A DNA stretch of 51,944 nt, from contig JBLNDJ010000045.1 in NCBI GenBank assembly GCA_050261515.1, forward strand, positions 1-51,944. Direction: 5' to 3'. Below are positions 25,656 to 33,205 of the stretch, piece by piece. The stretch is from JBLNDJ01 sp050261515. GTDB taxonomy: Bacteria > Acidobacteriota > Terriglobia > Bryobacterales > Bryobacteraceae. Positions within the stretch are counted from its first letter, which is position 1; every line of letters starts with the position of its first letter. Position numbers and translations under genes: made by a program. The notes beneath the pieces are model-generated. The model ran no database searches, had not been told where the DNA came from, and saw only the letters and a list, made by a program, of their open reading frames with translations.

Positions 25656-26468
25656 ATGGCAATCCTAACAGATGGAAGCTCGCCTGCCCGGCGCGAACGG
25701 ATGCTCGGCGAGGAGCGGCGTCAGAAGATTCTGGAAACCCTCGAAAAGAACGGCCGCGTAAAGGTTGAGGAGCTGGCCGAGAGCTTTGGCGTCTCCACCG
25801 TGACCGCGCGCACCGATCTCGACGCGCTCGCGAAACTCGGGGCGCTGCGGCGCTCGCACGGCGGCGCGGTCCGGGCGATCGATCCGCTGCACGACTATCC
25901 GTTGAAGCTTAAAGAAATCCTTCATCACGAGGAGAAGACCCGCATCGCGAAGGCCGCCGTGCAGCTTGTGCGGCCGAACCAGACGGTCATCCTCGACTCC
26001 GGCAGCACCACCGGAGAAATCGCGCGGCAGCTCAAGCAGGCGCGCATGAAGGGCGTCTCGGTAATTACCAATTCGCTGAGCATCGGCTCCGAGCTCGCCG
26101 ACGCGCAGGGGCTGGCCGTGATCGTCATCGGCGGCATCCTGCGCGAGCTGTCGCAATCGTGCGTCGGCCCGCACGCCGAGCAGATGATGCGCCAGCTGCA
26201 CGCCGACCACTTGTTCCTCGCCGTCGACGGCCTGCACGCCGAGATCGGTCCTTCGACTCCGGACATTCTCGAGGCGCAATTGAACGGCTTGATGGTGCGT
26301 GCGAGCAACGAGATTACGGTGGTGGCGGATTCGAGCAAATTCGGCCGCCGCAGCATGTCGGTCATCGCCCCGTTGGACCAGGTGGACCGCGTGATCACCG
26401 ATTCGGGCGTGAGCCCCGAGATGGTAGAAACACTTCGCAGCCGCGGCGTCGAGGTGACGATCGTCTAG
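25656..26468 (+). CDS. DeoR-family sugar-phosphate-responsive repressor
   Basis: A 270-residue regulator. The N-terminal DeoR helix-turn-helix is unmistakable (VEELAESFGVSTVTARTDL followed by RSHGGAV). The C-terminal sensor resembles phosphosugar isomerases, with DSGSTTGEIA, VITNSLSI and the AVDGLH segment. Members repress sugar operons and release DNA on binding a sugar phosphate. It starts 4 bases after the GH109-like gene; an internal ATG at 25701 is a possible shorter start at MLGEERRQ. As the last gene of the operon it most likely autoregulates the promoter at 21901. The effector is unknown; an aminosugar phosphate fits the neighbouring GH109-like genes. Confidence 0.88.
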   Translation: MAILTDGSSPARRERMLGEERRQKILETLEKNGRVKVEELAESFGVSTVTARTDLDALAKLGALRRSHGGAVRAIDPLHDYPLKLKEILHHEEKTRIAKAAVQLVRPNQTVILDSGSTTGEIARQLKQARMKGVSVITNSLSIGSELADAQGLAVIVIGGILRELSQSCVGPHAEQMMRQLHADHLFLAVDGLHAEIGPSTPDILEAQLNGLMVRASNEITVVADSSKFGRRSMSVIAPLDQVDRVITDSGVSPEMVETLRSRGVEVTIV

Positions 26469-26473
26469 CGGTT

Positions 26474-26833
26474 CTAAATCGCCTTGATCGCAACGATCAG
26501 GGCGATCAGGATCGCGGCGACGATGATCATCGTGACCTGAAGCGACGTGAGCGACCCGGCGGCAAAGTCGTTCTGGGCTTTCTCCGAGAGCGCCGCGATG
26601 CGGGCCAGCTCGGCGTCGCTCAGCATCGCGACGGCCTGCCGCGTCCGCGCCGGATCGGCGTGAGCGGCCGTGAGAGCGGACTCGATCCGCGCGATATTCC
26701 GCTGCCGCGCCGCGGCCGCAGAACGCAGACTCTCGCGCAACTCGTCCGGAGCCACCACGTGCTCCTGTGCCGCCGGCACGGCGGAGGCGAAAAGCAAACA
26801 AGTCAAGATCCAAGTTGCCAGGAGCCGCAACAC
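26474..26833 (-). CDS. Small exported or membrane-anchored protein, PA2779/DUF6627-like
   Basis: A 119-residue protein starting at GTG 26833 behind an excellent GGAGGAA ribosome site. It has an N-terminal signal peptide (MLRLLATWILTCLLFASAVPAA), a helical middle ending in MLSDAELARIAALSEKAQ and a C-terminal membrane helix (VTMIIVAAILIALIVAI). This build resembles the small PA2779-like family of unknown function; the match is from memory and modest. It lies downstream of motAB on the same strand, separated by about 100 bases and a hairpin, and converges with the DeoR gene. No specific function is proposed. Confidence 0.6.
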   Translation of the reverse strand: MLRLLATWILTCLLFASAVPAAQEHVVAPDELRESLRSAAAARQRNIARIESALTAAHADPARTRQAVAMLSDAELARIAALSEKAQNDFAAGSLTSLQVTMIIVAAILIALIVAIKAI

Positions 26834-26913
26834 GGGTTCCTCCGTTGCTCCGATTATCGCGCAGATAGCGGCCGTCAGCCATCAGTCCATCAGCCGCCGC
26901 CAAGCCGCCGTGC

Positions 26914-26936
26914 GGGTGGCCCCTGGGAGGCCGCCC
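26914..26936 (-). terminator. Hairpin directly after motB
   Basis: GGGTGGCC and GGCCGCCC pair over 8 positions with one wobble around a 7-base loop, immediately past the motB stop. There is no T-run, so it may only attenuate transcription into the next gene. Confidence 0.35.
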
Positions 26937-27632
26937 TTATTTCTCAAACCGCAGCACCACCGAAACCCGCCGGTTGCGGCTGTCGGCGCTGTTGTCGGTA
27001 ATCGGGTGGCGGTCGGCGTAGCCGCGGATTTCGGCCACGCGGTCGGCCTGCAACCCGTAGCCGAGCATCAGGCGGCGCGCCATGTTGGCGCGGTCGAACG
27101 AGAGTTCCCAGTTTCCGTAGGCGTCGACGCCCGACTCCCTGAACGGCTTCGAATCCGTGTGGCCTTCGAGCGTCACCTGATTGGGAAGTTCGCGCAGTTC
27201 GCCGGCGAGCAATTGGAACAGGTTCGCGCCGCCGGGCGTGGGCCGCGGGCTGCCGGTCTCGAAGAACATCCCGCCGTTGGACTCCATCAGCTCGATCCGC
27301 AAGCCCTCACCGGTCACGGTGAACTTGACGTACTTCGCCATCTTCTGAAGCTCGGGCGTTTCCTTGATCTCGCGTTCGAGCTTTTCCTTGAGCCGCTGGA
27401 CGTTCTTCTCGGTCACGGTGAGCGCTTCGCCCGAGCCGGCCACCGAAGAGCCGTTCAGGTTCACGTAGCCCTTCGGGTCGCGGAAATAGCTGCTCACGGC
27501 CTTGCGGACCTCGCCGCTCGAGCCCATCAGCCACAGCACGATGAACAGCGCCATGAGGGCCGTCACGAAATCGGCATAGGCGACCTTCCAGGCCCCGCCG
27601 CGATGTTCGGAGGAATCGTCGTGCGCGCTCAT
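26937..27632 (-). CDS. motB: MotB-type flagellar stator protein
   Basis: A 231-residue inner-membrane stator subunit. One transmembrane helix (about 14-37) holds the proton-conducting aspartate Asp21 in KVAYADFVTALMA. A linker and plug region follow, then an OmpA/MotB peptidoglycan-binding domain with LEGHTDSKPF and SFDRANMARRLM. The protein anchors the proton channel formed with MotA to the cell wall around the flagellar rotor. It follows motA by 3 bases and they form one operon. No other flagellar genes lie in the window, which is common for stator genes. ExbD/TolR-like proteins lack this OmpA domain, which supports the MotB call. Confidence 0.9.
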   Translation of the reverse strand: MSAHDDSSEHRGGAWKVAYADFVTALMALFIVLWLMGSSGEVRKAVSSYFRDPKGYVNLNGSSVAGSGEALTVTEKNVQRLKEKLEREIKETPELQKMAKYVKFTVTGEGLRIELMESNGGMFFETGSPRPTPGGANLFQLLAGELRELPNQVTLEGHTDSKPFRESGVDAYGNWELSFDRANMARRLMLGYGLQADRVAEIRGYADRHPITDNSADSRNRRVSVVLRFEK

Positions 27633-27635
27633 CGC

Positions 27636-28523
27636 TTATGCGGTCTCCGCCTGCTTCACCGCCGGGAGCCGCGTGTTCCGCCGCAGCTCGGTTTCCATCT
27701 CGACGAACGGGGGCCGCAGCTCTTCGGGAATCGAGCGCCGCGCGAACTCGGCCGCCACGATCGGGGAGCATCCGCGCAGCGAAGCGACCAGACCGGTCCG
27801 CAGCACCAGCAGCACTTCCATGCGCGATCGTGTCCGGTTCTGGATGTTGGTCGCGACGGGCCCGACCACGCCGTAGCAAAGCAGAATGCCGAGGAACGTC
27901 CCGACCAGCGCCGCCGCCACCTTCTGGCCGATCTCGGAGGCCGGGCCGCCCAGCGCCTGCATCGTCACCACCACGCCCAGTACCGCCGCCACGATTCCCA
28001 GGCCGGGAAGCGAATCGGCGACATTGAGCAGCGCGTTCACCGGTTGCTGCCGGCCCGTCCGCTGCACCTCCACGTCCACCGCCATGAGCCGGTCCATGTC
28101 GTCGGCGCCGATGCCGGTCGAGGTCACCATCCGGATCGAATCGCACAGGAACGCCAGCGCCCCCGGGTCCGACGCGATGGCCGGATAATCGCCGAAGATG
28201 CGGCTCGATTCGGGCTGCTCAACATGCTCTTCGAGCGACGCCACGCCCTGCCGCTGCGCATACGACAGCAGCACGTACAGCAGCTTCAGCACGTCGATGT
28301 AGAACGCGCGCGAGTAAGGAGAGCGCTTGAAAACCGTCATCAGCGCACTCCCCAGGTTCTTGAGATTCCGCGGCGGGTTCGACACCAGAACGATCCCAAG
28401 CGCCGCCCCGGCAATGATAATCAGCTCGGCCGGCTGCACCAGCACCAGCAACTGTCCCTTCTCAAGCAGGAACCCCAATGCCACCGCGCCGATGACCAGA
28501 ACAAGTCCGGATAGAATGATCAC
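27636..28523 (-). CDS. motA: MotA-type flagellar stator protein
   Basis: A 295-residue inner-membrane protein with the MotA layout: two N-terminal helices (IILSGLVLVIGAVALGFLL and a second helix near PAELIIIAGAALGIVL), a cytoplasmic domain, and two C-terminal helices carrying NVADSLPGLGIVAAVLGVV and VGTFLGILLCYGVVGP. MotA and MotB form the proton channel that turns the flagellum. The start is GTG 28523, giving MIILSG. A GAGG ribosome site (28532-28535) lies inside a hairpin just upstream, suggesting translational control. The proline and glycine pattern in the third helix is as expected for the family. Confidence 0.9.
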   Translation of the reverse strand: MIILSGLVLVIGAVALGFLLEKGQLLVLVQPAELIIIAGAALGIVLVSNPPRNLKNLGSALMTVFKRSPYSRAFYIDVLKLLYVLLSYAQRQGVASLEEHVEQPESSRIFGDYPAIASDPGALAFLCDSIRMVTSTGIGADDMDRLMAVDVEVQRTGRQQPVNALLNVADSLPGLGIVAAVLGVVVTMQALGGPASEIGQKVAAALVGTFLGILLCYGVVGPVATNIQNRTRSRMEVLLVLRTGLVASLRGCSPIVAAEFARRSIPEELRPPFVEMETELRRNTRLPAVKQAETA

Positions 28524-28526
28524 GCA

Positions 28527-28546
28527 ATAAGCCTCAGGGGGCTTAT
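28527..28546 (-). promoter_or_regulatory. Hairpin enclosing the motA ribosome site
   Basis: On the mRNA strand ATAAGCC and GGCTTAT form a 7-bp stem with a 6-base loop ending 4 bases before the motA GTG. The likely Shine-Dalgarno GAGG lies within its loop and 3' arm, so folding would hide it. Confidence 0.4.
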
Positions 28547-28589
28547 CGGCGAGAATCGAAGGGATGTGAGGGGATGTGGAGGCGCGTCC

Positions 28590-29813
28590 CTACGCCGCTA
28601 CCACCTGCTGCTTGCTCGCATCCCACCGCATGTACCGCTGCCGCCGGAACGACTGCACCCCCAGTTCGCAGGCGACCACGGCGCGGTAGCCCAGTTCGAC
28701 GTCGCAGCGCAGCGGCTCGTTTTTCCGCACGGCATTCATGAGGTTGCGGTGGTGCAGTTTCACGTCTTCGGCGCCCGTCTTCTTGTAGGTAATTTCCCTC
28801 GCGTCTTTGGCGAACAGGCCCTGCGGCCGGATCGTGAACCCTTCTTTGGTGAACTCGAGCGTCGCTTTATGGCCGCGCAGCACGTGATCGACCGGCGTGT
28901 CGTTGGCCATCGAGGAGACCAGCAGCACGGTCGGGCCGCCCGGGTAGTCGAGCATCACGTTGAAGGTGTCGGGCACTTCGGCCAGGCTGTCGGTGAACTG
29001 CCACTTGCCGCCCGAGCCGACGCCGCGCTCCGGGAACCCCAGGCCCGCGGCCCGGATGATGCGCGTGACCCGGTGGATGAACAGGTCGCTCGCGATGCCG
29101 CCCGAGTAGTCCCAATACTGCCGCCACCGGAAATAGCGCTCCGGGCTCCAGGGACGCTTGGGCGCCGGACCGAGCCACGCCTTCCAGTCCAGGTTCACGC
29201 CGGGCCTGGCGTCGGGGTCGATCTCGTAATCCCAGAAGTCGCGCGCGTGGTTCCTCGAGTAATCGATCTGGGCCAGCACGATCTTGCCGAGCACGCCTTC
29301 CTGGACGTACTTGTACGCAGCCTGGTAGGAATCGTCCGACATGCCCTGTACGCCGACTTGCAGCTTCGCCTTGGCGTCCTTCACCTTGGCGGCGAGCTTC
29401 CTGGCCTGCTCGGCGTGTTGCGTCACCGGTTTTTCGCAGTAGACCGCCTTGCCCGCCTCTACGGCGTCCGACGCCATCTGGTAGTGCCAGTGCTCGGGCG
29501 TCGCGATCAGGACGTAGTCGATGTCCTTGTTGTCGAGCAGCCGGCGGTAGTCGCGCTCCGGCTTGCCGCCGGTGAGCGTTGCCGCGGCCTCCGCGCGCTT
29601 GTCGTAGACGTCGCACACCGAGACGAACTCGAAGTTGTCCTCTTCGCGCATCTTCACCAGCGTGCGCATGTGATGCGTCGCCATTCCGCCGCATCCGATC
29701 ACGCCGACGCGCAGCCGCTCGCCCGAGCCCGCGATCTGGCCGTAACTGCGCGCGGTCACGAGCGTGGCCGCGGCGGAGGAGACGAACGTTCTTCGAGTGA
29801 GAGTGCTGTCCAT
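28590..29813 (-). CDS. Tat-exported Gfo/Idh/MocA oxidoreductase
   Basis: A 407-residue protein with a Tat signal (LTRRTFVSSAAATLVTA), a Rossmann domain starting VGVIGCGGMATHH, and the family motifs IATPEHWHY and VYCEKPV, where the lysine-proline pair is the usual catalytic/cofactor element (EKP). The C-terminal domain carries DWKAWLGPAP and YWDYSGGIASDLFIHR, common in acidobacterial and planctomycete exported members. Enzymes of this class oxidise sugar rings or inositols using NAD(P). It is a single transcription unit downstream of a non-coding region with a heptamer array, so its regulation is separate from the GH109-like pair. Substrate unknown. It is more similar in layout to the 33206 protein than to the GH109-like pair. 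Confidence 0.82.
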   Translation of the reverse strand: MDSTLTRRTFVSSAAATLVTARSYGQIAGSGERLRVGVIGCGGMATHHMRTLVKMREEDNFEFVSVCDVYDKRAEAAATLTGGKPERDYRRLLDNKDIDYVLIATPEHWHYQMASDAVEAGKAVYCEKPVTQHAEQARKLAAKVKDAKAKLQVGVQGMSDDSYQAAYKYVQEGVLGKIVLAQIDYSRNHARDFWDYEIDPDARPGVNLDWKAWLGPAPKRPWSPERYFRWRQYWDYSGGIASDLFIHRVTRIIRAAGLGFPERGVGSGGKWQFTDSLAEVPDTFNVMLDYPGGPTVLLVSSMANDTPVDHVLRGHKATLEFTKEGFTIRPQGLFAKDAREITYKKTGAEDVKLHHRNLMNAVRKNEPLRCDVELGYRAVVACELGVQSFRRQRYMRWDASKQQVVAA

Positions 29814-29850
29814 GGTGGTGAGGTCCGACTTTTGAAGGTACTACAAGGCG

Positions 29851-29913
29851 GAAGCTGGAAGCTAGAAGGCAGAAGGCAGAAGCCAGAAGCCAGAAGCCAG
29901 AAGCCAGAAGCCG
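29851..29913. repeat. Nine-copy heptamer array GAAG(C/G)(C/T)A
   Basis: Nine uninterrupted 7-base units: GAAGCTG, GAAGCTA, two GAAGGCA, four GAAGCCA and GAAGCCG. The same heptamer family recurs at 44410-44444. Units are directly adjacent with no spacers, so this is a microsatellite-like array and not CRISPR. Confidence 0.85.
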
Positions 29914-30002
29914 GCGGGGCGGGCCAGTGGGGTTGCTCCAGCGTACTGTTGCAGTTGAAGTGGGTCGGGAGTCGGTCGCACCGGTTGGGTAGAAGGTATT
30001 CG

Positions 30003-30028
30003 CGCGCGAGGCTATGCGGCCTCGCGCG
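30003..30028. repeat. Perfect 10-bp hairpin
   Basis: CGCGCGAGGC and GCCTCGCGCG pair perfectly around a 6-base loop, in non-coding sequence. It has no T-run and probably is a REP-like or structural element. Confidence 0.5.
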
Positions 30029-30040
30029 GATGTTACGCGA

Positions 30041-30057
30041 TGTCCCGCCCAGGGACA
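30041..30057. repeat. Short hairpin TGTCCC/GGGACA
   Basis: A perfect 6-bp stem with a 5-base loop follows the previous hairpin. Its GGGACAGA end shares the core of the GGGGACAGA repeat at 14182, so it may be an eroded copy. Confidence 0.35.
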
Positions 30058-30146
30058 GATACCTACCTAGATTGTGGGTTTGCGCGGCAATTCTTCTCTC
30101 TCATTTTTGGTTCCGCTTTGAGGTAAACTGGCGGAGGGCTGGATTC

Positions 30147-30347
30147 ATGACACACGTGCCTTCGGAGACCCTCGATCAATACGCGACCGGGAAGCTCGAA
30201 GACGAGTCCTGCGTCGCGGCAGTTGAGGAACATCTGTTGGTCTGTCACGAGTGCCAGGACCGCCTCGCCGAGCTGGACCGGTTCATCGCCACCCTCCGCG
30301 CGGCCGTCCCGCCGCGGCCAAAGCACCAATTTGCCAAAGGAAGCTAA
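30147..30347 (+). CDS. Small zinc-finger anti-sigma-like protein
   Basis: A 66-residue soluble protein with the H-x3-C-x2-C zinc motif of ZAS anti-sigma domains (EEHLLVCHECQDRL), inside a short helical domain. A GGAGGG ribosome site lies 8 bases before the ATG. Standard anti-sigma factors continue into a transmembrane helix and periplasmic domain; this one stops after a basic tail, so it would be cytoplasmic. No sigma factor gene is adjacent. It could be a free-standing zinc-binding adaptor or a reduced anti-sigma factor for a distant sigma gene. It overlaps the VanZ-like gene. Confidence 0.7.
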   Translation: MTHVPSETLDQYATGKLEDESCVAAVEEHLLVCHECQDRLAELDRFIATLRAAVPPRPKHQFAKGS

Positions 30348-30726
30348 TCCCATAATCCGACACGTCGTCAGGGGCGCCGCGGTTTCGGTGCTGCTGTGGC
30401 TGGTCGCTATCGCCGTGGTGGCCGCCGGGGAGCTGCTTCCGGGCAACAGCCGGCCGATGGAGTGGATCGGAGCCAGTCACATCAGCGACAAACTCCTGCA
30501 TTTCTCGGCATATACGGGGCTTGCGTTCATCCCGGTGCTGGGGTTTCGCCTGCGGGCCGGGCTCGTCGCCGCTGCCAGTATGATCCTGCTCGGCATCGCG
30601 CTCGAGTACGGCCAGACGCTGGTCCCGGGCCGTTCTTTCGATTCCGCCGACATGGCCGCCAACGCCGCCGGGGTCTTTCTCGGCGCCAGTATAGGCCTAT
30701 TGATCCGCAAACGACCAAAATTATGA
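30331..30726 (+). CDS. VanZ-like membrane protein
   Basis: About 131 residues with four likely transmembrane segments: VLLWLVAIAVVAAG, LLHFSAYTGLAFIPVLGF, LVAAASMILLGIALEYGQ and MAANAAGVFLGASIGLL. The HFSAYTGLAF, EYGQ and RSFDSADMAANAAG segments are the VanZ-family signature. The original VanZ confers teicoplanin resistance, but most members have no known role. No ATG fits; TTG 30331 is the best start, with GTG 30388 giving a protein lacking part of the first helix. It overlaps the zinc-finger gene by 17 bases and the next gene by 4 bases (ATGA), so translation is likely coupled along the chain. Confidence 0.75.
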   Translation: MPKEANPIIRHVVRGAAVSVLLWLVAIAVVAAGELLPGNSRPMEWIGASHISDKLLHFSAYTGLAFIPVLGFRLRAGLVAAASMILLGIALEYGQTLVPGRSFDSADMAANAAGVFLGASIGLLIRKRPKL

Positions 30727-31973
30727 CACCGAGCTTTCTCGCCAGCCGCCGCACCTTCTTCCGGACCGCTGCCGCGCTGCCCTGGCTCGCTTCCTTCGCC
30801 GCGAAGGACCTGCTCGCGAAGGTCGCGCCCCGGGACAATATTTACACGCGCATCGGCGTGCGCCCGCTCATCAACGCCCGCGGAACCTGGACGTATCTGT
30901 CCGGCTCGCTCGAACTCCCCGAAGTCCGAGCGGCGAAGCAGCAGGCCGCTTTGCATTTTGTCGATATGTTCGAGCTTCAGCGCGGCGTCGGCCGGCGGCT
31001 GGCCGAGCTCTCGGGCGCCGAATCCGGCATGGTCACCTCGGGAGCGGCCGGGGCGCTCGCCGCCGCCACCGCGGCCTGCATCGCCGGGAACGATCCCGCG
31101 CGCGTCTGGCAGCTCCCCGACACGACGGGTCTGAAGAACGAAGTCGTCATGTTCGGCGGGCGCATCGCCTTCGACAGCGCCATCCGCCTGGCCGGCGGGA
31201 AGCTCGTCCTCGCCCACACGCACGACGAGCTTGCCGGCGCGATCAACGGCCAGACCGCGATGATTTACACCACCGCGCTCGGCGAGCGGCTCGAAAAAGC
31301 CCTCGCGATCGCGAAGCAATCGCGCGTGCCGCTGCTGCTCGACGACGCGGCGGGCATTCCTCCCATCGAGAACCTCTCCCGCTATTCGAAGATGGGCGTC
31401 GATCTTTACGCCTTCAGCGGCGGCAAGGGGCTCGGCGGGCCGCAGTGCTCGGGCCTGCTGCTCGGCCGCAAGGACCTGATCGAAGCCGCGCTCGCCAACT
31501 ACAGCCCGTGGGAAGGCGCGGTCTGCCGCGCGATGAAGGTGGGCAAGGAAGAGATCATGGGGTGCCTGGCCGCGGTCGAAACCTGGACCAAGCGCGACCT
31601 CGGCGCGATGGACAAGGAATGGAGCGATCGCGTGAAGCGCATCGCGCGCCTGGTTGAAACCGTCGATGGCGTGACCACCGACATACGCATCCCGCAAGGC
31701 GGCAACCGCTATCCGACCCTGACCGTGAAGTGGGACGAGGCCGCGTTCCGGTTGAGCGTTGCCGATTGCGTCAAGCAGTTGCGCGACGGCGAGCCCCGCA
31801 TTGAAGTGCTCAGCTCGGACAACCCCAGCATGGTCGCGGCGGTTCACGAAGGCGGAGACGGCAAATCGCCGCCTCCCAACCGGCTGCAAATCGTCCCTTC
31901 GACGTTGCAGCCGGGCGAAGACCTGCTCGTGGGCAGGCGGCTCCGCGAAGTATTGAAGCAGGCCCGGGGATGA
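30723..31973 (+). CDS. Tat-exported SelA-like PLP enzyme
   Basis: A 416-residue fold-type-I PLP enzyme related to selenocysteine synthase SelA and D-glucosaminate-6-phosphate ammonia-lyase-type proteins. It has the family N-terminus IGVRPLINARGTWTYLSG, an aspartate pair Asp207-Asp208 (LLLDDAAG) for the cofactor ring and the PLP lysine Lys235 in SGGKGLGGPQC. It is not a true SelA: the genuine enzyme is cytoplasmic and no sel genes are nearby. Unusually, a twin-arginine signal is visible (ASRRTFFRTAAALPWLASFAA). The stop overlaps the start of a dihydroorotase-type amidohydrolase by 4 bases, a pairing known for SelA-like/amidohydrolase gene pairs in Firmicutes. The probable reaction is elimination or aldol cleavage of an amino acid or aminosugar acid. 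Confidence 0.82.
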   Translation: MTPSFLASRRTFFRTAAALPWLASFAAKDLLAKVAPRDNIYTRIGVRPLINARGTWTYLSGSLELPEVRAAKQQAALHFVDMFELQRGVGRRLAELSGAESGMVTSGAAGALAAATAACIAGNDPARVWQLPDTTGLKNEVVMFGGRIAFDSAIRLAGGKLVLAHTHDELAGAINGQTAMIYTTALGERLEKALAIAKQSRVPLLLDDAAGIPPIENLSRYSKMGVDLYAFSGGKGLGGPQCSGLLLGRKDLIEAALANYSPWEGAVCRAMKVGKEEIMGCLAAVETWTKRDLGAMDKEWSDRVKRIARLVETVDGVTTDIRIPQGGNRYPTLTVKWDEAAFRLSVADCVKQLRDGEPRIEVLSSDNPSMVAAVHEGGDGKSPPPNRLQIVPSTLQPGEDLLVGRRLREVLKQARG

Positions 31974-33127
31974 GCCGCATCGACCTGCTGCTCAAGGGCG
32001 GCCACGTTCTCGATGCGAAGAACCGCATCCACGCCGATCTCGATGTCGCGATCGAGGGCGGCCGCATCGCCGCGGTCGCGCCGGACATCGCGCCTGCGAA
32101 TGCAAAGCGCGTCGTCGATATGACGGGCCTCTATGTCACGCCCGGGATTCTCGACATGCACGTCCACGCCTTCGCCGCCACGATGGATTCCGAGTACACG
32201 GGCGCGCTCTCGGTGCGGCCCGACGGCTTCACGTTCCGCAGCGGAGTCACGACCGTCGTCGATGCGGGCAGCTCCGGCTGGCGCAATTTCGCGGATTTCA
32301 AGCGCCAGATCATCGACCGCTCGGCCACGCGCGTGCTCGCGATGCTGAACATCGTCGGCCGCGGCATGGGCGGGCGCATGACTGTGGAGCAGGACACCAC
32401 GGACATGGACGCCGGGCGCGCGTCGGAGGAGGCTCTGCGCTATCCGGGGCTGGTGGTGGGGATCAAGGTCGCGCATTACGCCGGGCCGGAATGGATCGCG
32501 GTCGAGCGCGCCGTCGAGGCGGGCAGCAAGGCGGGCGTGCCGGTCATGGTTGATTTTGCCACCTTCCGGCCCGAGCGCCCTTTCCAGGACCTGGTGCTCA
32601 AGAAGCTGCGCCCCGGCGACATATACACCCACACTTACCTCGGCGACGTGCCGATGCTCGACGAGCAGGGCCGTCTGCTGCCCTACCTGTTCGAAGCGAG
32701 AAAGCGCGGCGTCATCTTCGACGTGGGCCACGGCGGCGGCAGCTTTCTGTTCCGCCAGGCCATCCCCGCGATTCGCCAGGGCTTCACGCCGGATTCGATT
32801 TCCTCCGACCTCCACGTGGACAGCATGAACGCCGGGATGAAAGACATGGCGAACCTGCTCTCGAAGTTCCTGAATATGGGCATGCCGCTCGCCGACGTGA
32901 TCGCGCGGGCGACGTGGAACCCGGCGCGCGAGATCCACCACGAAGAACTCGGACACCTCACCCCCGGAGTCGAAGCCGATGTAGCGGCTTTCAGCCTGCA
33001 AACCGGCGATTTCGGGTTCCTGGACTCGTCCAGGCACGTCATGAAGGGCAACCGCAAACTGGTTGCCGAGTTGACGGTGAAAGGCGGCAAGGTGGTTTGG
33101 GATCTGAACGGACGGACCGGGTTGTAG
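31970..33127 (+). CDS. Atu3266/EF0837-type amidohydrolase (deacetylase)
   Basis: A 385-residue cytoplasmic amidohydrolase. It has the start LLLKGGHVLDAKNRI, the metal motif ILDMHVHAF, a probable carboxylated lysine in VGIKVAHY, histidine-bearing YTHTYLGD and DVGHGGGSF, and SSDLHVDS near the end of the barrel. These fit the Atu3266/EF0837 group, whose tested members deacetylate N-acetyl-amino-acid-like or O-acetyl-hydroxy-acid substrates. It is coupled by a 4-base overlap to the SelA-like gene, so the two probably act in sequence. It lacks an export signal while its partner has one, which is hard to reconcile unless the partner's signal is inactive or the substrate crosses the membrane between steps. 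Confidence 0.85.
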   Translation: MSRIDLLLKGGHVLDAKNRIHADLDVAIEGGRIAAVAPDIAPANAKRVVDMTGLYVTPGILDMHVHAFAATMDSEYTGALSVRPDGFTFRSGVTTVVDAGSSGWRNFADFKRQIIDRSATRVLAMLNIVGRGMGGRMTVEQDTTDMDAGRASEEALRYPGLVVGIKVAHYAGPEWIAVERAVEAGSKAGVPVMVDFATFRPERPFQDLVLKKLRPGDIYTHTYLGDVPMLDEQGRLLPYLFEARKRGVIFDVGHGGGSFLFRQAIPAIRQGFTPDSISSDLHVDSMNAGMKDMANLLSKFLNMGMPLADVIARATWNPAREIHHEELGHLTPGVEADVAAFSLQTGDFGFLDSSRHVMKGNRKLVAELTVKGGKVVWDLNGRTGL

Positions 33128-33139
33128 CCAGGGCCGGGC

Positions 33140-33157
33140 GCGGACGAGGGCGTCCGC
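33140..33157. terminator. Weak hairpin after the amidohydrolase gene
   Basis: GCGGACG and CGTCCGC form a 7-bp stem with a 4-base loop 13 bases past the stop. There is no T-run. A -10-like TAGAAT (33174-33179) and a GAGGT ribosome site (33191-33195) follow for the next gene. Confidence 0.3.
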
Positions 33158-33205
33158 CGCGCGAACCCTGATGTAGAATAGAACCCGACCGAGGTCACGA
33201 TAATC

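Larger units (their letters stand above)
29814..30146. other. 333-base non-coding stretch with repeats and hairpins
   Basis: The stretch lies between a divergent pair of genes. It holds the heptamer array and two hairpins listed separately. A -10-like TAAACT at 30124-30129 and a GGAGGG ribosome site at 30133-30138 precede the zinc-finger gene. No protein-coding gene is supported. Confidence 0.6.

Noticed and set aside
26937..28523. Start of a flagellar gene cluster
   Set aside because: Only motA and motB are present; neighbours on both sides have unrelated functions.
29851..29913. CRISPR array
   Set aside because: The units are 7 bases long with no spacers between them and no cas genes lie nearby.
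30723..31973. True selenocysteine synthase (selA)
   Set aside because: It has a Tat signal, pairs with an amidohydrolase and no selB, selC or selD is nearby; it belongs to the SelA-like enzymes.
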